From: Bedellia somnulentella
Taxonomy: Eukaryota; Arthropoda; Insecta; Lepidoptera; Bedelliidae
NCBI GenBank assembly: GCA_963576735.1
Contig: OY755180.1
Coordinates: 18,628,678-18,692,677 of the forward strand
DNA: 64,000 bases
Direction: 5' to 3'
The translations under genes were made by a program, and so were the position numbers. Positions 1 through 9,889 of this stretch are shown piece by piece. The notes below the pieces were generated by a model. That model had not been told where the DNA came from, did no database searches, and was given only the letters and a program-made list of their open reading frames with translations. Numbering within the stretch: position 1 is the first letter of the stretch; the number at the start of each line of letters is the position of its first letter.

Positions 1-383
1 GTGTGTTTGTTCTATTATTAATGGATTTAATGTATTTTGAATTTCTATCCTATTCTACAATATTATAACCTCCTTTTTCATTATTTATTGTTAAAGCCTA
101 CATATGAGGCTGTATAAAATATTTATTGGCGAAGTGGCGTGAAGCCTATATACAAAGATATTTATATTATTAGCTTTTCTCTCAGCTTCGAAAATTGGCT
201 GAGGATGTTAATATAGTTCTAGTTATCTCTTTATGGGGTTTAAGACGTGAGCATAAGTATTTTTTACATGGTAATACTGTACCGAATTAGTTAACTTACA
301 ATTCTTTGGATAAACTAGGATTTAATTCGTTTTTTATACAGTTATCACTTACATGCAGTGGTTGTTTTTTTTTCCAAACATTT

Positions 384-515
384 TAACATGTATGAGAAGA
401 ATAATGAATATAAGGGAAGCAAGAGGGGTTTGTCAAGATCGTACTAAGTGGCGATAGATAGTCTCTGCCTACCCCAATGGGAATAGTGGGCGTGAGTATA
501 AGTAAGTAAGTAAGT
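384..515 (+). repeat. 5'-truncated RTE LINE 3' end
   Basis: This matches the last ~120 bases of the intact LINE at 2612-6035, from the 'CATGTATGAGAAGAATAATG' region through 'GTCTCTGCCTACCCCAATGG' to a terminal (TAAG)n tail. The reading frame is decayed. It is a typical product of incomplete target-primed reverse transcription. Confidence 0.85.
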
Positions 516-542
516 TTAACTAATAATCTCACTGTTATTGAG

Positions 543-632
543 CCTCACGGGGTAGGTTAATAAAACTTGATAGTGATTTCTGATCGCCACTTTGTATGAC
601 TCTTGGAACCTTCTCTCGCTACTCTCATTCTG
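543..632 (-). repeat. Decayed RTE LINE 3' end, opposite orientation
   Basis: Read on the minus strand this holds the LINE 3' signature: 'GATCGCCACTTTGTA' and 'GGGGTAGG' are in the right order and spacing, but heavily mutated. It lies tail-to-tail with the fragment just upstream. Confidence 0.55.
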
Positions 633-1017
633 ATCTGGACTTGGAGTTAGTAAAATAACGTTGTTTTTTCTAATTATTTGCCAATTTGGTAAAGATATAT
701 TTGTTAGACATCTACACCCCTGATTACTCGTTCTCAGGCCATTTATTCTTATTGGGGTGGAAATATGATTTATTCTTATTCATACAATGTAGATACTCTG
801 AAAATCATATGAGGTGCGGTAACTATTATTATTCTATCATTTTTTTAATCAGGGTTAACTGCGAAGATTTAACAGACAGAATTACTTACGCCATATTTTC
901 TTGACGTTTCGACACACCTACTGGTGCCGTGGTCACGGACTGACTTTATCTCAGTTACCATTATTCTACTATTTCTAAGAGAATTGTTTAAATCTGAGTT
1001 TTATTACAGTAAATCTT
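633..1017. other. No gene seen
   Basis: AT-rich DNA. The 72-codon open frame at 686-904 has no recognisable domain and looks like chance. A short stretch near 903-945 resembles dispersed lepidopteran repeats but is too short to assign. Confidence 0.4.
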
Positions 1018-1261
1018 TCTGTGCAGTGTCGGCTTAGAATAGCACTACCCCTTTCTTCGGGTGGTTGTACGTAAGTGGCGACTAACGCTATACGGGCTTT
1101 TAAGGGATTTTTGGGCGATGCGGTTGGAGACCCATCACCGACAACCTTTATTTTACCATCTCTTCCCCACGCAACTTTCAAAAGTAGCTGAGTAATTTCT
1201 GATTCCTTAGCCAAGTCTACCCCTTTTAGGGATTTATTGGCATGAGTATATGTATGTATGT
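1018..1261 (+). repeat. RS element (LINE-end-sharing SINE), near full length
   Basis: A complete head-middle-tail copy. The head reads 'CAGTGTCGGCTTAGAATAGC', the middle carries 'GGCGATGCGGTTGGAGACCC', and the tail is 'GCATGAGTATATGTATGTAT'. The 105-codon minus-strand open frame across it is a shadow: RS copies elsewhere are mutated without regard to frame. Confidence 0.9.
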
Positions 1262-1706
1262 AAATTTTTCTAAGCTTTGAAAATTTCATCAAAGCTTAAG
1301 TCACTGACATAACTTACAAAAAATGACAAATAACTTACTGGAATTTCATAATTGTTGCTAAAGTTAAGCCTTAAGTTTCCGTTTTAAGAACAAGTGTATA
1401 AAGTTCACGTAATAAGTTTCACAACTTTTTCTATTCCAGCCCCAATCTGTCGGCCAAATTACGGAGTTTTTCTTAAGCTTTAAAAAACCGCCTAATTTTA
1501 TAAGGATTATAACTTTGACTTCGATTCACTTTGTTAAACTGCTGAAAAAATGGTCCCTTTTTACCTAAAACTTTTGGGACAATAATAACTTGAAGATCAA
1601 AAACGTGTCTTTTGTGCCGCAAATATAATTTAATAATCTAATCTCACTTCTAAAATATTTGTATTTAAATTCAGCCATTTTTCATCCATACTTACTTTAA
1701 CGCAAT
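1262..1706. other. No gene seen
   Basis: AT-rich unique-looking sequence between two repeats. No long open frame, tRNA-like fold or tandem array was noticed. Confidence 0.4.
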
Positions 1707-1900
1707 GAGTCGCCATTGGGGTAGGCAGAAACAATTTGTTTGTCGCTTTGTGAGATTTTGGCAAACCTTTGGTGCTATATTCATCCATCTTTTCACACAA
1801 GTTCTTTTAATATTCACGCTTCGGACGCGTTTTTGAGCGAACTTTGCTTAAGATCTATATGTGTCCGCCGTAGTCTTTCCTTACCATTGTTGCCATCTTT
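1707..1900 (-). repeat. 5'-truncated RTE LINE 3' end
   Basis: On the minus strand this follows the LINE from roughly its 'RGRPRR' codons to 'AYPN'. 'CATTGGGGTAGGCAGAAAC' marks the 3' side and 'GTGTCCGCCGTAGTC' the upstream side. The terminal TAAG tail is missing and the frame is broken. Confidence 0.75.
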
Positions 1901-2014
1901 AAACTTTATACTATTTGTCCAATCTCACCCTCGTAATAGCTAGTTTATCATCGAGGGTCGTACATGTGGATTATTAAGCTTGGCGATAACAATACACTAT
2001 TGACATATAGTTTT

Positions 2015-2036
2015 CGATCGATCGATTCGATCGATA
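2015..2036. repeat. Short GATC/TCGA self-complementary stretch
   Basis: The sequence alternates 'CGATCGATCGAT' with 'TCGATCGATAG' and can pair with itself. It is a small low-complexity palindrome next to an RS head; no function is implied. Confidence 0.5.
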
Positions 2037-2040
2037 GTTT

Positions 2041-2227
2041 TGCTGTGTAGTGTTGGCTTAAAATAACACTACCCCATTTCTTCCGGTTCCATCACCAACA
2101 ACCTTTACTTTGCCATCTTTTCCCCACTCAACTTTCCAAAAGTGGCTGAGGAATTTGTAATTCCTTAGCTCTGGCTACCCCTTCTAGGGATTTATAGCCG
2201 TGAGTATATGTATGTATGTATGTATGT
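2041..2227 (+). repeat. RS element with internal deletion
   Basis: Head and tail are present, but the middle jumps from 'CCCATTTCTTCCGGT' directly to 'TCCATCACCAACAACC'. About 60 bases, including the 'GGCGACTAA...GGAGACC' part, are missing. The tail is (TATG)n. Confidence 0.85.
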
Positions 2228-2600
2228 TTTCGATCAACTGAGAAAAATTCTAATATCTAACTTACGGTTCATGTTATAAATTCTGATAACAGTCGGACAG
2301 ATAGCTGGACGGATCTTTCAGACGGAGTAATAGGTTCCCGCTATTTAGAGTAGGAAATAAAAAAAAAACCACTGGCTCAGCTAATATATTGCAATTGGTA
2401 CCATTCACTACAACCTTCGTTCAATCGTTTCAGGAGGATTTTGACTTCGTGATGGCTTCATTTTTCCCGATCTTATTTATTCAGTTTATGATTCATATGT
2501 ATGAAGAATTAAATCGCGTAAAATAATAGTGACACCCTCATTATGATTACCTCGTCTGTTACTTCGAGATTTTACTGTATAACAATAAATATATTGTGAT

Positions 2601-2611
2601 AGAAAAGGTTA
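2601..2611 (+). repeat. Left target-site duplication of the intact RTE LINE
   Basis: AGAAAAGGTTA here is repeated exactly at 6036-6046, directly after the LINE's TAAG tail. The pair brackets a 3424-bp insertion. Confidence 0.85.
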
Positions 2612-2908
2612 GGTTTGCTGTGTAGTGCCGGCATTGCTGTGTAGTGCCGGCATAGAATAGCACTACCCCATCTCTTCCCGTGGGTGTTTCGTAAGAGTCG
2701 ACTAAGGGTTCAGGGCTTCTATCATCTTCGCCCTTACACCAATCTAAGGTCTGCCGTGCTGATAGATGCGTGGCCAGGGGTGAGCCTGGTCTCTAGCGTG
2801 CCACCGTCCCGGAGCCTGGTGAACTCCGGGCACTAAATAACCTTGCTTTGTCAAGCGGGGCTCTGACAAAGTGGACAGAATGCTTCCCTAGCTACTCGTG
2901 GGAATCAC
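2612..2908 (+). promoter_or_regulatory. LINE 5' UTR / presumed internal promoter
   Basis: This region precedes the ORF start and is GC-richer than its surroundings. Its first ~110 bases (2617-2725) are nearly the same as the RS head. The rest (2726-2908) is unique to the LINE in this window. A small hairpin (CCCGGAG / CTCCGGG, 2808-2830) lies near the end. Promoter activity is inferred from position only, since LINEs need an internal promoter. No TATA box or clear pol III box pair was identified. Confidence 0.5.
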
Positions 2909-5900
2909 ATGTGTTTAAATAAAAATCAACACGGAGACGGCGATAAAGCTCGCCACTTATCACGTCATAGATTCTCATTGGGCGAAAAGTGGGCTGGAGA
3001 GACCCGCTTTAGTACGATGAATGTTTGCGGAGGAATGCAAGAAAAGTTAGATGAAGTATGCCTGGTAATGAAAGAAAAGAATTTAGATTTGCTGTGTGTA
3101 AATGAGACGAAGTGTAAGGGAAAAGAGGTCTCGCAACTTGGATCAATTACTGCCATCTGGTCGGGGGTCGACCCTAATATCAGAGCTTGCCAAGGAGTGG
3201 GACTTCTTATGTCTGAAAGGATGGTTCAATGTATGTCAGAGCATGAGTGTGTGAGTCCAAGGCTCCTCTGGGTTAAGTTGAAAGTGGGTTTGATCCGGTT
3301 ACGCATAATATGCGTCTATGCGCCGGATATGTCGAAAGCACTAACTCAGAGGGAAGAGTTTTGGAATGTATTAGGTGATGTAGTGAATGGGTGTGATTTG
3401 AATGAAAGGATAATTATGTTAGGGGATTTTAATGGTTGGGTTGGTGTGAAACGTAACGGATGTGAACGAGTATTAGGAAAATATGGGGATCAGAGAGTGA
3501 ATGAAAATGGGGAAAAATTGATTGAAGTATGTTTGGAGAGGGATCTTTGTGTTACTAACACATTGTTTAAACACAAAGATATCCACATGTATACAAGGCA
3601 ACGAGGTAGCGAGAGAAGTATGATAGATTTTGTGATTGTGGATGAAAGACTGAAATCAAAAGTGTTTGACACTAGAGTCTATAGAGGTGTCAACGTGGGA
3701 ACGGACCATTTTCTCGTCGTGTCACGAGTAAGGGGTCTGTTCAAACGGTGGCGTCATAAGACTAGAGTGCCAACTACTGAACCTTCGAGAATAAGAGTAG
3801 AAAATTTAGTAGAAGATGAAAAAATAGGAGATGAATATGTTAAGAAATTGGATGAAAGACTGAGTTGCGTAGAAATGACGGATGAAATGGAAATTGAAGA
3901 TGTATGGAGTGTGCTCACATCTACGTTAGTTGAATGTGCGACGGAAGTTTGTGGAGTGAGCAAAAGGAAAATTAGACCATCATCTAGTTGGTGGGATAAA
4001 AATGTGAAAGATGCAGTGAATGAAAAGAAGAAAGCTTGGCTCGATTTACTAGCAATCAAAGCTAGTAAACGGATGAATGTGTGTATAAATGATGATGAAG
4101 TTAAGAGATTTGAAGATGAATATAAGAGAATAAAGAGAATGGTTAAGAATAAAATAGAGCAGAAAAAGCGAGATCTGAAAGAATGGAGTGAAAAGAAACT
4201 CTCCAATAATTTCCAAAACAATCAAAAATTGTTTTGGAAATATATCAGACGTGAAAGGGGAGTTTCACAAAACACCAGTACAAATGTAATGAAGGATGAA
4301 AAAGGTGAATTAATGACTGATGGAATTAGAATAAAAAGGGTATGGAAGGATTATTTCGAGGGTCTCTTTGAAAAAGAGGATGACCCCACTACTTCAGCAA
4401 TTGATATTAATATTAATTGTAACGAAGTGTTGGGTGATGTGTGTGAAAGTGTGATAGGTATGGAAGAAATTGTAAAAGCGATGAAATCTATGAAATTAGG
4501 GAAAGCGGCAGGGTATGATAGAGTTAATATCGAAATGCTAAGGGCTGGTAAAGGGTTAGTGGCTTCTTGGCTGTTCTTCCTTTTTCGAAAGTGTTGGGCA
4601 CTTGGCAAAGTACCAAATGATTGGTGCAGAGCGGTGATAGTGCCCCTATATAAAGGGAAAGGGTCACGCCAGGTAGCAAAAAACTACCGTGGTATTAGTC
4701 TACTTAGTGTTGTCGGTAAATTGTATGCCAAGGTATTGATTGAAAGAGTGATGAAAGAAACTGATGAGAAAATCTGGGATGTGCAAGCAGGGTTTAGAAA
4801 GGGAATGGGATGTATGGATCAAATCTTCTCCTTAAGGTGCATCACAGAAAAGTTCTTAGCAAAGAACCAAAAAGTGTATTGCACCTTCATTGATCTGGAG
4901 AAGGCGTATGATAGAGTAGTAAGAAAGAATTTGTGGGAGGTGTTGTCTAAGTTAGGTTTGGGGAGCCAACTTATACGTGCATTGGAGTCACTCTATGAGG
5001 GTTCCAGTGCATGTGTAAGAATAAACGGAGAAAGCACGGACTGGTTTGAAATCTCTAGGGGTGTACGTCAGGGTTGTGTAGCTTCTCCGTGGCTTTTCAA
5101 TCTGTTCATGGATGACTGTTTGAAAGAACTACGCGAAAGTGATTATGGTCTGAGAATGGGAGGATTCATCATTAAATGCCTCTTATACGCTGACGATCAA
5201 GTATTACTTGCATCAACGGTAAATGAGTTGCAAGAGATGGTGAATATTGCGTGTAAGTCTTTTGAAAGAAAGGGCATGCGAGTGAATGTGGACAAAACCA
5301 AGACAATGGTTTTCCAGAGAGAGGAAAGTATGACAGAATGTGAGATTACAATAGGTGGCAAGAAAGTGGAACAAGTGAAAGAGTGTGTATATCTGGGAAG
5401 TTTGTTTACAAGGGACGGAAAATGCGAGGAAGATATTGAAAGGAGAGTAAAAAAGGGAAATGCGGTAAATGGAGCCATAAACAGTCTAATGTCGAGCCAG
5501 TTCCTGTCTGAAAAGGCGCGAATGGCAGTTCACAATGCTGTACTGGTTCCTACGCTGATGTATGGTAGTGAATGTTGGGCATGGCAAAAGAGGCATGAAA
5601 GTAGAGTGAATGCAGTGGAAATGAGATCCCTCAGAAGTATATGTAATGTAAGGTTGTGCGACAGAGTGAGAAATAGTGTAATTCGTGAACGTTTAGGTGT
5701 GAAAGATGACGTAGTGTGCAAGATAGAGAAAGGAATGTTAAGGTGGTTTGGGCACATAGAGAGGATGAATGACAGTAAATTGGTGAAAGAGATCTATAGA
5801 GCCAACGTGGAAGGTAATTTGAGTAGAGGACGACCACGGAGGACACACCTGGACCAAATAGAGTGTGTGCTCAAAAAGGCCGGAGTCCGAAGTATGAAGA

Positions 5901-6028
5901 ATAAAAGAGCATGTATGAGAAGAATGATGAATGTAACAGAAGCAAAAGTGATTTGCCTGGATCGTACAAAGTGGCGATCGATAGTCTCTGCCTACCCCAA
6001 TGGGAACAACGGGCGTGAGTATAAGTAA
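2909..6028 (+). CDS. RTE-type endonuclease/reverse transcriptase, intact
   Basis: This single polyprotein is predicted to nick target DNA and reverse-transcribe the LINE RNA in place (target-primed reverse transcription, nucleus). Residues ~33-270 are an exonuclease-endonuclease-phosphatase domain with 'NETK' (Glu66), 'VYAPD' (136-140), 'GDFN' (172-175), 'MID' (238-240) and the catalytic 'TDH' (265-267). A charged, possibly coiled linker follows (~390-450). The reverse transcriptase spans ~520-805: 'GKAAGYD' (531-537), 'YRGISLL' (593-599), 'FIDLEKAYD' (660-668), 'GVRQGC' (718-723) and the catalytic 'YADD' (760-763). The C-terminal region has 'YGSECW' (885-890), 'LRWFGHI' (944-950) and 'GRPRR' (974-978), typical of RTE proteins. 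No stop or frameshift interrupts 1039 codons. The ATG at 2909 gives the longest frame; the later Met37 could also serve. The stop codon lies in the terminal repeat. Several long antisense open frames across this region are shadows. Confidence 0.95.
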   Translation: MCLNKNQHGDGDKARHLSRHRFSLGEKWAGETRFSTMNVCGGMQEKLDEVCLVMKEKNLDLLCVNETKCKGKEVSQLGSITAIWSGVDPNIRACQGVGLLMSERMVQCMSEHECVSPRLLWVKLKVGLIRLRIICVYAPDMSKALTQREEFWNVLGDVVNGCDLNERIIMLGDFNGWVGVKRNGCERVLGKYGDQRVNENGEKLIEVCLERDLCVTNTLFKHKDIHMYTRQRGSERSMIDFVIVDERLKSKVFDTRVYRGVNVGTDHFLVVSRVRGLFKRWRHKTRVPTTEPSRIRVENLVEDEKIGDEYVKKLDERLSCVEMTDEMEIEDVWSVLTSTLVECATEVCGVSKRKIRPSSSWWDKNVKDAVNEKKKAWLDLLAIKASKRMNVCINDDEVKRFEDEYKRIKRMVKNKIEQKKRDLKEWSEKKLSNNFQNNQKLFWKYIRRERGVSQNTSTNVMKDEKGELMTDGIRIKRVWKDYFEGLFEKEDDPTTSAIDININCNEVLGDVCESVIGMEEIVKAMKSMKLGKAAGYDRVNIEMLRAGKGLVASWLFFLFRKCWALGKVPNDWCRAVIVPLYKGKGSRQVAKNYRGISLLSVVGKLYAKVLIERVMKETDEKIWDVQAGFRKGMGCMDQIFSLRCITEKFLAKNQKVYCTFIDLEKAYDRVVRKNLWEVLSKLGLGSQLIRALESLYEGSSACVRINGESTDWFEISRGVRQGCVASPWLFNLFMDDCLKELRESDYGLRMGGFIIKCLLYADDQVLLASTVNELQEMVNIACKSFERKGMRVNVDKTKTMVFQREESMTECEITIGGKKVEQVKECVYLGSLFTRDGKCEEDIERRVKKGNAVNGAINSLMSSQFLSEKARMAVHNAVLVPTLMYGSECWAWQKRHESRVNAVEMRSLRSICNVRLCDRVRNSVIRERLGVKDDVVCKIEKGMLRWFGHIERMNDSKLVKEIYRANVEGNLSRGRPRRTHLDQIECVLKKAGVRSMKNKRACMRRMMNVTEAKVICLDRTKWRSIVSAYPNGNNGREYK

Positions 6029-6035
6029 GTAAGTA

Positions 6036-6046
6036 AGAAAAGGTTA
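6036..6046 (+). repeat. Right target-site duplication of the intact RTE LINE
   Basis: An exact 11-base copy of 2601-2611 (AGAAAAGGTTA) immediately after the TAAG tail. Confidence 0.85.
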
Positions 6047-6906
6047 ATAAGCTGTCAATCGCATTCCAAATAAATAAATTCGATTGTGTTTAACAATATA
6101 TATATATATATATTGGGAGAAGAAATTAGTTATTCTATTTGAACCAATACTAAACAACAGTTATATAGGTATTTATTATTTTCCAAAACTAATGGAAGGA
6201 CTAGAATACATCAAAATCCATACGTTTAACTGTAACATATTATAATTGGCAAAGATTTTATTATTATAAAAAATCAGTACAGGAGATATCAAAATTAGTA
6301 TAAATTACATACCAAAAGCTTAATCTATTATATCTTTACTGCATTTATTTCCAGTCTGCATTTTTTATGATTTAGTGTATTGTGGCATTTTGAGTTAGTG
6401 TTGAGCGATGTAGGTTCTATTTATTTAGCCTTTTACTAACAATAAAGACTTTATCATTCTGAAGCTTCTGCAGCCCCTTTTGGGATTAGTAGTAAGTCAT
6501 GGATATATGCTTGTATTCTTTTAACTATCAATTAAATCAAACCCTGTGATACCTACGAAAGATCAACTCTTTTGCCGTTAAAACTTTTATTGGTTTACCG
6601 CTTTATTACTTTAAAACTAAACAGGGTGCTCAGCCAAACAAAAAAGGTCATAGAAGAACAAAAAGAAACAAAAACATCCAAACTTCAACAAAAACAGACC
6701 AAAAAACCTGAGGATGTAACAATTGGCTTCGAATTTCAAACTGGGTTAGCTGAAAGTGACGCAAGAAGCGAGGAGGTTGTATAGTTTTGGCCTAGTTCAG
6801 TAAATACGGTATTCGGAACGTGGCCCGTGCATAGACAATATTGCGGAAATCGTAAATACACATGTGAGGTATGTTTAAACCGTATTTACAACATATTTAC
6901 TACGTA
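6047..6906. other. No gene seen; contains a TA microsatellite
   Basis: AT-rich sequence. A (TA)n run lies at about 6098-6115. A 70-codon open frame at 6572-6784 is Lys/Gln/Thr-rich with no recognisable domain and is probably chance. Confidence 0.4.
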
Positions 6907-7120
6907 TCGTGTAGTGCTGGCTTAGAATGTCACTACCCCTTTATATCCACGGGTGTCGTTAAAGGTGACTAAGGTTTTTCAAAGTGGTTTTGGGGCTGTG
7001 CGGTTAGAAACCCAGCACCAACGATACTTTATTTCTACCATCTTGTCGCCTATCAACTTCCAAATGTAGCTGAGGAGTTTCTAACTCTGAAGCTCTGCTC
7101 TACCCTATTTTGGGATTAAT
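6907..7120 (+). repeat. Old RS element
   Basis: Head ('GTGTAGTGCTGGCTTAGAAT'), middle ('GCGGTTAGAAACCCAGCACC') and tail region are recognisable with many substitutions. The TATG tail is lost and replaced by 'TTAATTAATTAA'. This is one of the most diverged full-length copies. Confidence 0.8.
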
Positions 7121-8261
7121 TAATTAATTTACTACGTGTCGTTGCCGAGTTAACACGCCAGTGATAAGAAATGAGTTTTAGAAGAGCGATAATGAACTCG
7201 TTGCCACATTTATAGTTAGGAATGTTGCGACTCGAAAATATTTTCATTGTGTTACTTTCAACATACTTCGCTGAAATACTTATTTGTATGTTATGAGTTT
7301 TTCTTTGTAACGATCACTTTGTGGTGGAATGTTTTAGATTTAGACGTAGAAAATATATATTTATAAAACGGTAGTGTTTGACGCCAGATTATACGAGATA
7401 ATACGAGTATTTATATACCATGAGTTGATATGACGCAGATTTTGAATCCAGAAATTATATATACATTATAATTATTACGGCTAATGTATGTCCCCTCAGT
7501 GAGTATTAAGTAGGAATAGGGTAATTTAGCTATTATTCACCACGCCTAATCACTATAAATGTTATCACCATCATGATAACGACTTGCCAAAGCACGGAGT
7601 CATCTTAAATTTTAGATAATAAAGTAGTTTAGCCTGCTAAAATATTTGATCTAAAACTTTGTCCTATCTAAATAAGCCTTTCTATATGGCTGTTCATATT
7701 ATACTTTCTGTATACTTGTGTGTACATATGTAACGGTTAAAATAACAACGCTATTATACAGCTCATTGTCCACCCATATATACCTACGGCTTTTCTTATT
7801 CCTTAGCAACTGGAATATCAGTTGTAACAACCAAAACCCTTGGTCTCCTCTTACGACACCCACAAACTAATAGGTTAGCACCTCTACACACCTCTTTGTA
7901 CTTCCTAATTATCACCACAAACAACCATTAATAATATCCGAATAGACCCATTCTCGTATCACAATGATGAAACAACGAGCACAATGAAACCAACGAAACA
8001 GTTGCAAATTGGGAACGGTTACGTTTCGTCGTCAAACCGTTGCGTCGACGTTGGAATGATTGAAATGCAAATGAGTGATTACGCGGACGTGATTCCGAAC
8101 TAATTGCATTTCACTTTGATGTTCTCCTCTTTGACTTTACAATATTTTATATTTGTTTTGCAATTATGTTTGCAAAAAGTATTTATTTAGGTCCGATTGG
8201 TATGGAGTTGTAGGCAAAAGACGCGGATTGGTTGATGATTAAAACTAAGCTTGATCCTATA
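7121..8261. other. No gene seen; one possible RS relic
   Basis: Mostly AT-rich unique DNA. At ~7777-7890 the minus strand shows a badly decayed RS-like pattern ('CTCCTCTTACGACACCCAC' next to 'ACCTACGGCTTTT'), but a large internal part is missing. Confidence 0.35.
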
Positions 8262-8631
8262 CGACGTGGTAGCTCAATGGGTAGAACAGCGGTTAACGTG
8301 CAAGCGACTAGTGTTCAAATCCCGGGTCGGGCCTACACCAATTTGTCTTTTATAGAGACATATGTGTAGTTAATTTATCACGGTTGTTAACGGTGAGGGA
8401 AAACATCGTGAGGAAACCCACATGGCTGAGTTGTACTTAGTCATGTGACAGTGTATTCGTACAAAACGGCGATAGGCCTGCCCCCTATCACGTGAGTACA
8501 CTGTCCATGCAAAACGTGGGTACTCTGAACGCCAGGTGACAATGTCACGTGATGTTCAGAAGTATTAGTACCTCTGCCAACTCCTTCGGGGATATTCGGC
8601 GTGAACGTTTATGTTATGTTATTATATTATG
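8262..8631 (+). repeat. TS element (tRNA-derived SINE), full length
   Basis: The tRNA-like head has box A 'TAGCTCAATGGGTAGAAC' and box B 'GTGTTCAAATCCCGGG', followed by 'CCTACACCAATTTGTC'. The body contains 'GGTGAGGGAAAACATCGTGA' and ends with a (TTATG)n tail. Box spacing suits RNA polymerase III. No protein is encoded; movement would depend on a LINE. Confidence 0.92.
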
Positions 8632-8702
8632 TCTGCTCTCAAGTCTCTCTTGGTTTAATTATTTCACGTATGGTCACACAATTTATAATTATTTCAGGGT
8701 TA

Positions 8703-8908
8703 TATACACACAAATGACGGGTAAAAATTCCTAGAAGGGGTAGCCAGAACTTTAATAAGAAATTTCTCAACCTCCTTTGGAAGTTGAGTGGGAAAATGAT
8801 TAAATAATATGGTTTGTTGTGGACGGGTTTCCTACCGCATCGCCCATAAATCACTTAAAAAGCCCCGATACCCTTAGTCGCCTCTTACGAATAATCACAG
8901 AAAAAAAA
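8703..8908 (-). repeat. RS element, minus strand, head truncated
   Basis: Minus-strand tail ('CTAGAAGGGGTAGCCAGAAC' as seen on plus), middle and the 'TTAGTCGCCTCTTACGA' segment are present. The distal head is lost or scrambled. It abuts another RS piece. Confidence 0.8.
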
Positions 8909-9027
8909 TACTCTAGGCTATAAATCGCATAAAAAGGTAGCTGAGCTTCAGAATTAGAAATTCTTTCAGACACTTTTGGAAGGAAGGGTAGTAAAATAAA
9001 GATAAATTTGATGGCACTCCAACCGCA
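8909..9027 (-). repeat. RS element 3' half, minus strand
   Basis: A second, separate tail plus middle ('GGCTATAAATCGCATAAAAA' to 'CACTCCAACCGC' on plus) directly follows the previous copy in the same orientation. This suggests insertion of one at or near the other's head. Confidence 0.65.
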
Positions 9028-9889
9028 AGTAGAAAACAGACTACGTTAGAAAACAGCCAGTGGTCTAATTGAGAATACATTAGTACTTTTAATATTACTT
9101 GTCTATAATTACTGAAATTGGACCATTATTATTACATAAATTATTTTCGAATTACTTTCACTGGAGGACCTCTTGTACTAGATAAAATAATTTCGAAACC
9201 GCTATGCCTACTCTATTATTAGTACCCAAAGTATCAGTCACCATTATTTATTATCATGAACCAAGTTATTGACACTAACAATTCGAGGTTTATCGATACA
9301 ATGTATACTGTCATATGAATCATACCCTATTGGCAACAAAGCATATTTCCTAATCCAATTCCGTCCTGATCGATCACATCTCTTATTGACAATCGAGTAT
9401 AAATAACAGTAAGACCGAAGAAGCAAATCTTTGTATCCGCAGCTCAAAGTGTCAGTGAGATCGAGTGACGTCACTTTTCAGTGTTGCCACTATAAGATTA
9501 GAGTCGATAAAATTCAGTGCATGTTTTTCCTTTTAGCTGGCCACCGTCTTCCATTAGTACGTATTAGATACATTAACCTCGACTGCGTCATCGGGTAGAA
9601 CATTAACCAGAGCGAGTATTGGACTATCTGATTTATGGTTCGGTATTACATTGTAGGGATACTCGAGAGCTCTTTGTCTTTACAACGCATTTTTATTGTC
9701 AGTTTGCGTTGTTCATTTTATATTGTGGAATGGATTTGTGCGGTTGTTGATTGGTTTTGTAGCTGTGCATCTGAAAGGAAATAAAATATAACAATAGTAT
9801 ATAATTCTAGGACTTCAATGAAAATTGCTATTGAAATGAATTGAACTGAGCGAGTAAGGTAAAGCATTTTTCGGTGATTATTTCTCAAT
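9028..9889. other. No gene seen; palindrome at 9465-9474
   Basis: Unique-looking sequence. It contains GTGACGTCAC (9465-9474) followed five bases later by AGTGTTGCCAC, a motif pair that recurs elsewhere in the window. Short open frames at 9244-9474 and 9718-9909 (minus) have no recognisable domains. Confidence 0.4.

Larger units (their letters stand above)
2612..6035 (+). mobile_element. Full-length RTE-type non-LTR retrotransposon (LINE)
   Basis: A complete LINE insertion: a ~297-bp GC-richer 5' UTR, a single uninterrupted 1039-codon ORF, and a terminal (TAAG)n tail. It is flanked by a perfect 11-bp TSD. The 5' UTR opens with a ~20-base head repeated twice ('GCTGTGTAGTGCCGGCAT'). Total length (~3.4 kb), a single ORF with N-terminal endonuclease, a short 3' UTR and a microsatellite tail fit the RTE clade (RTE/Proto2-like). 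The exact clade was not tested. The intact frame and exact TSD imply a recent insertion that may still be capable of moving. It is the likely driver of the truncated LINE ends and of the RS elements. Confidence 0.92.

Noticed and set aside
975..1292. 105-codon minus-strand frame, and similar frames at 14761-15030 and 39905-40210, all reading through RS elements
   Set aside because: The same peptide phrases appear because the RS DNA is repeated. Other RS copies break the frame with indels, so it is not a protein family.
2965..5846. Seven antisense open frames (60-155 codons) inside the RTE coding region
   Set aside because: They are shadows of the 1039-codon sense frame; none has a recognisable domain and the sense frame explains the region fully.
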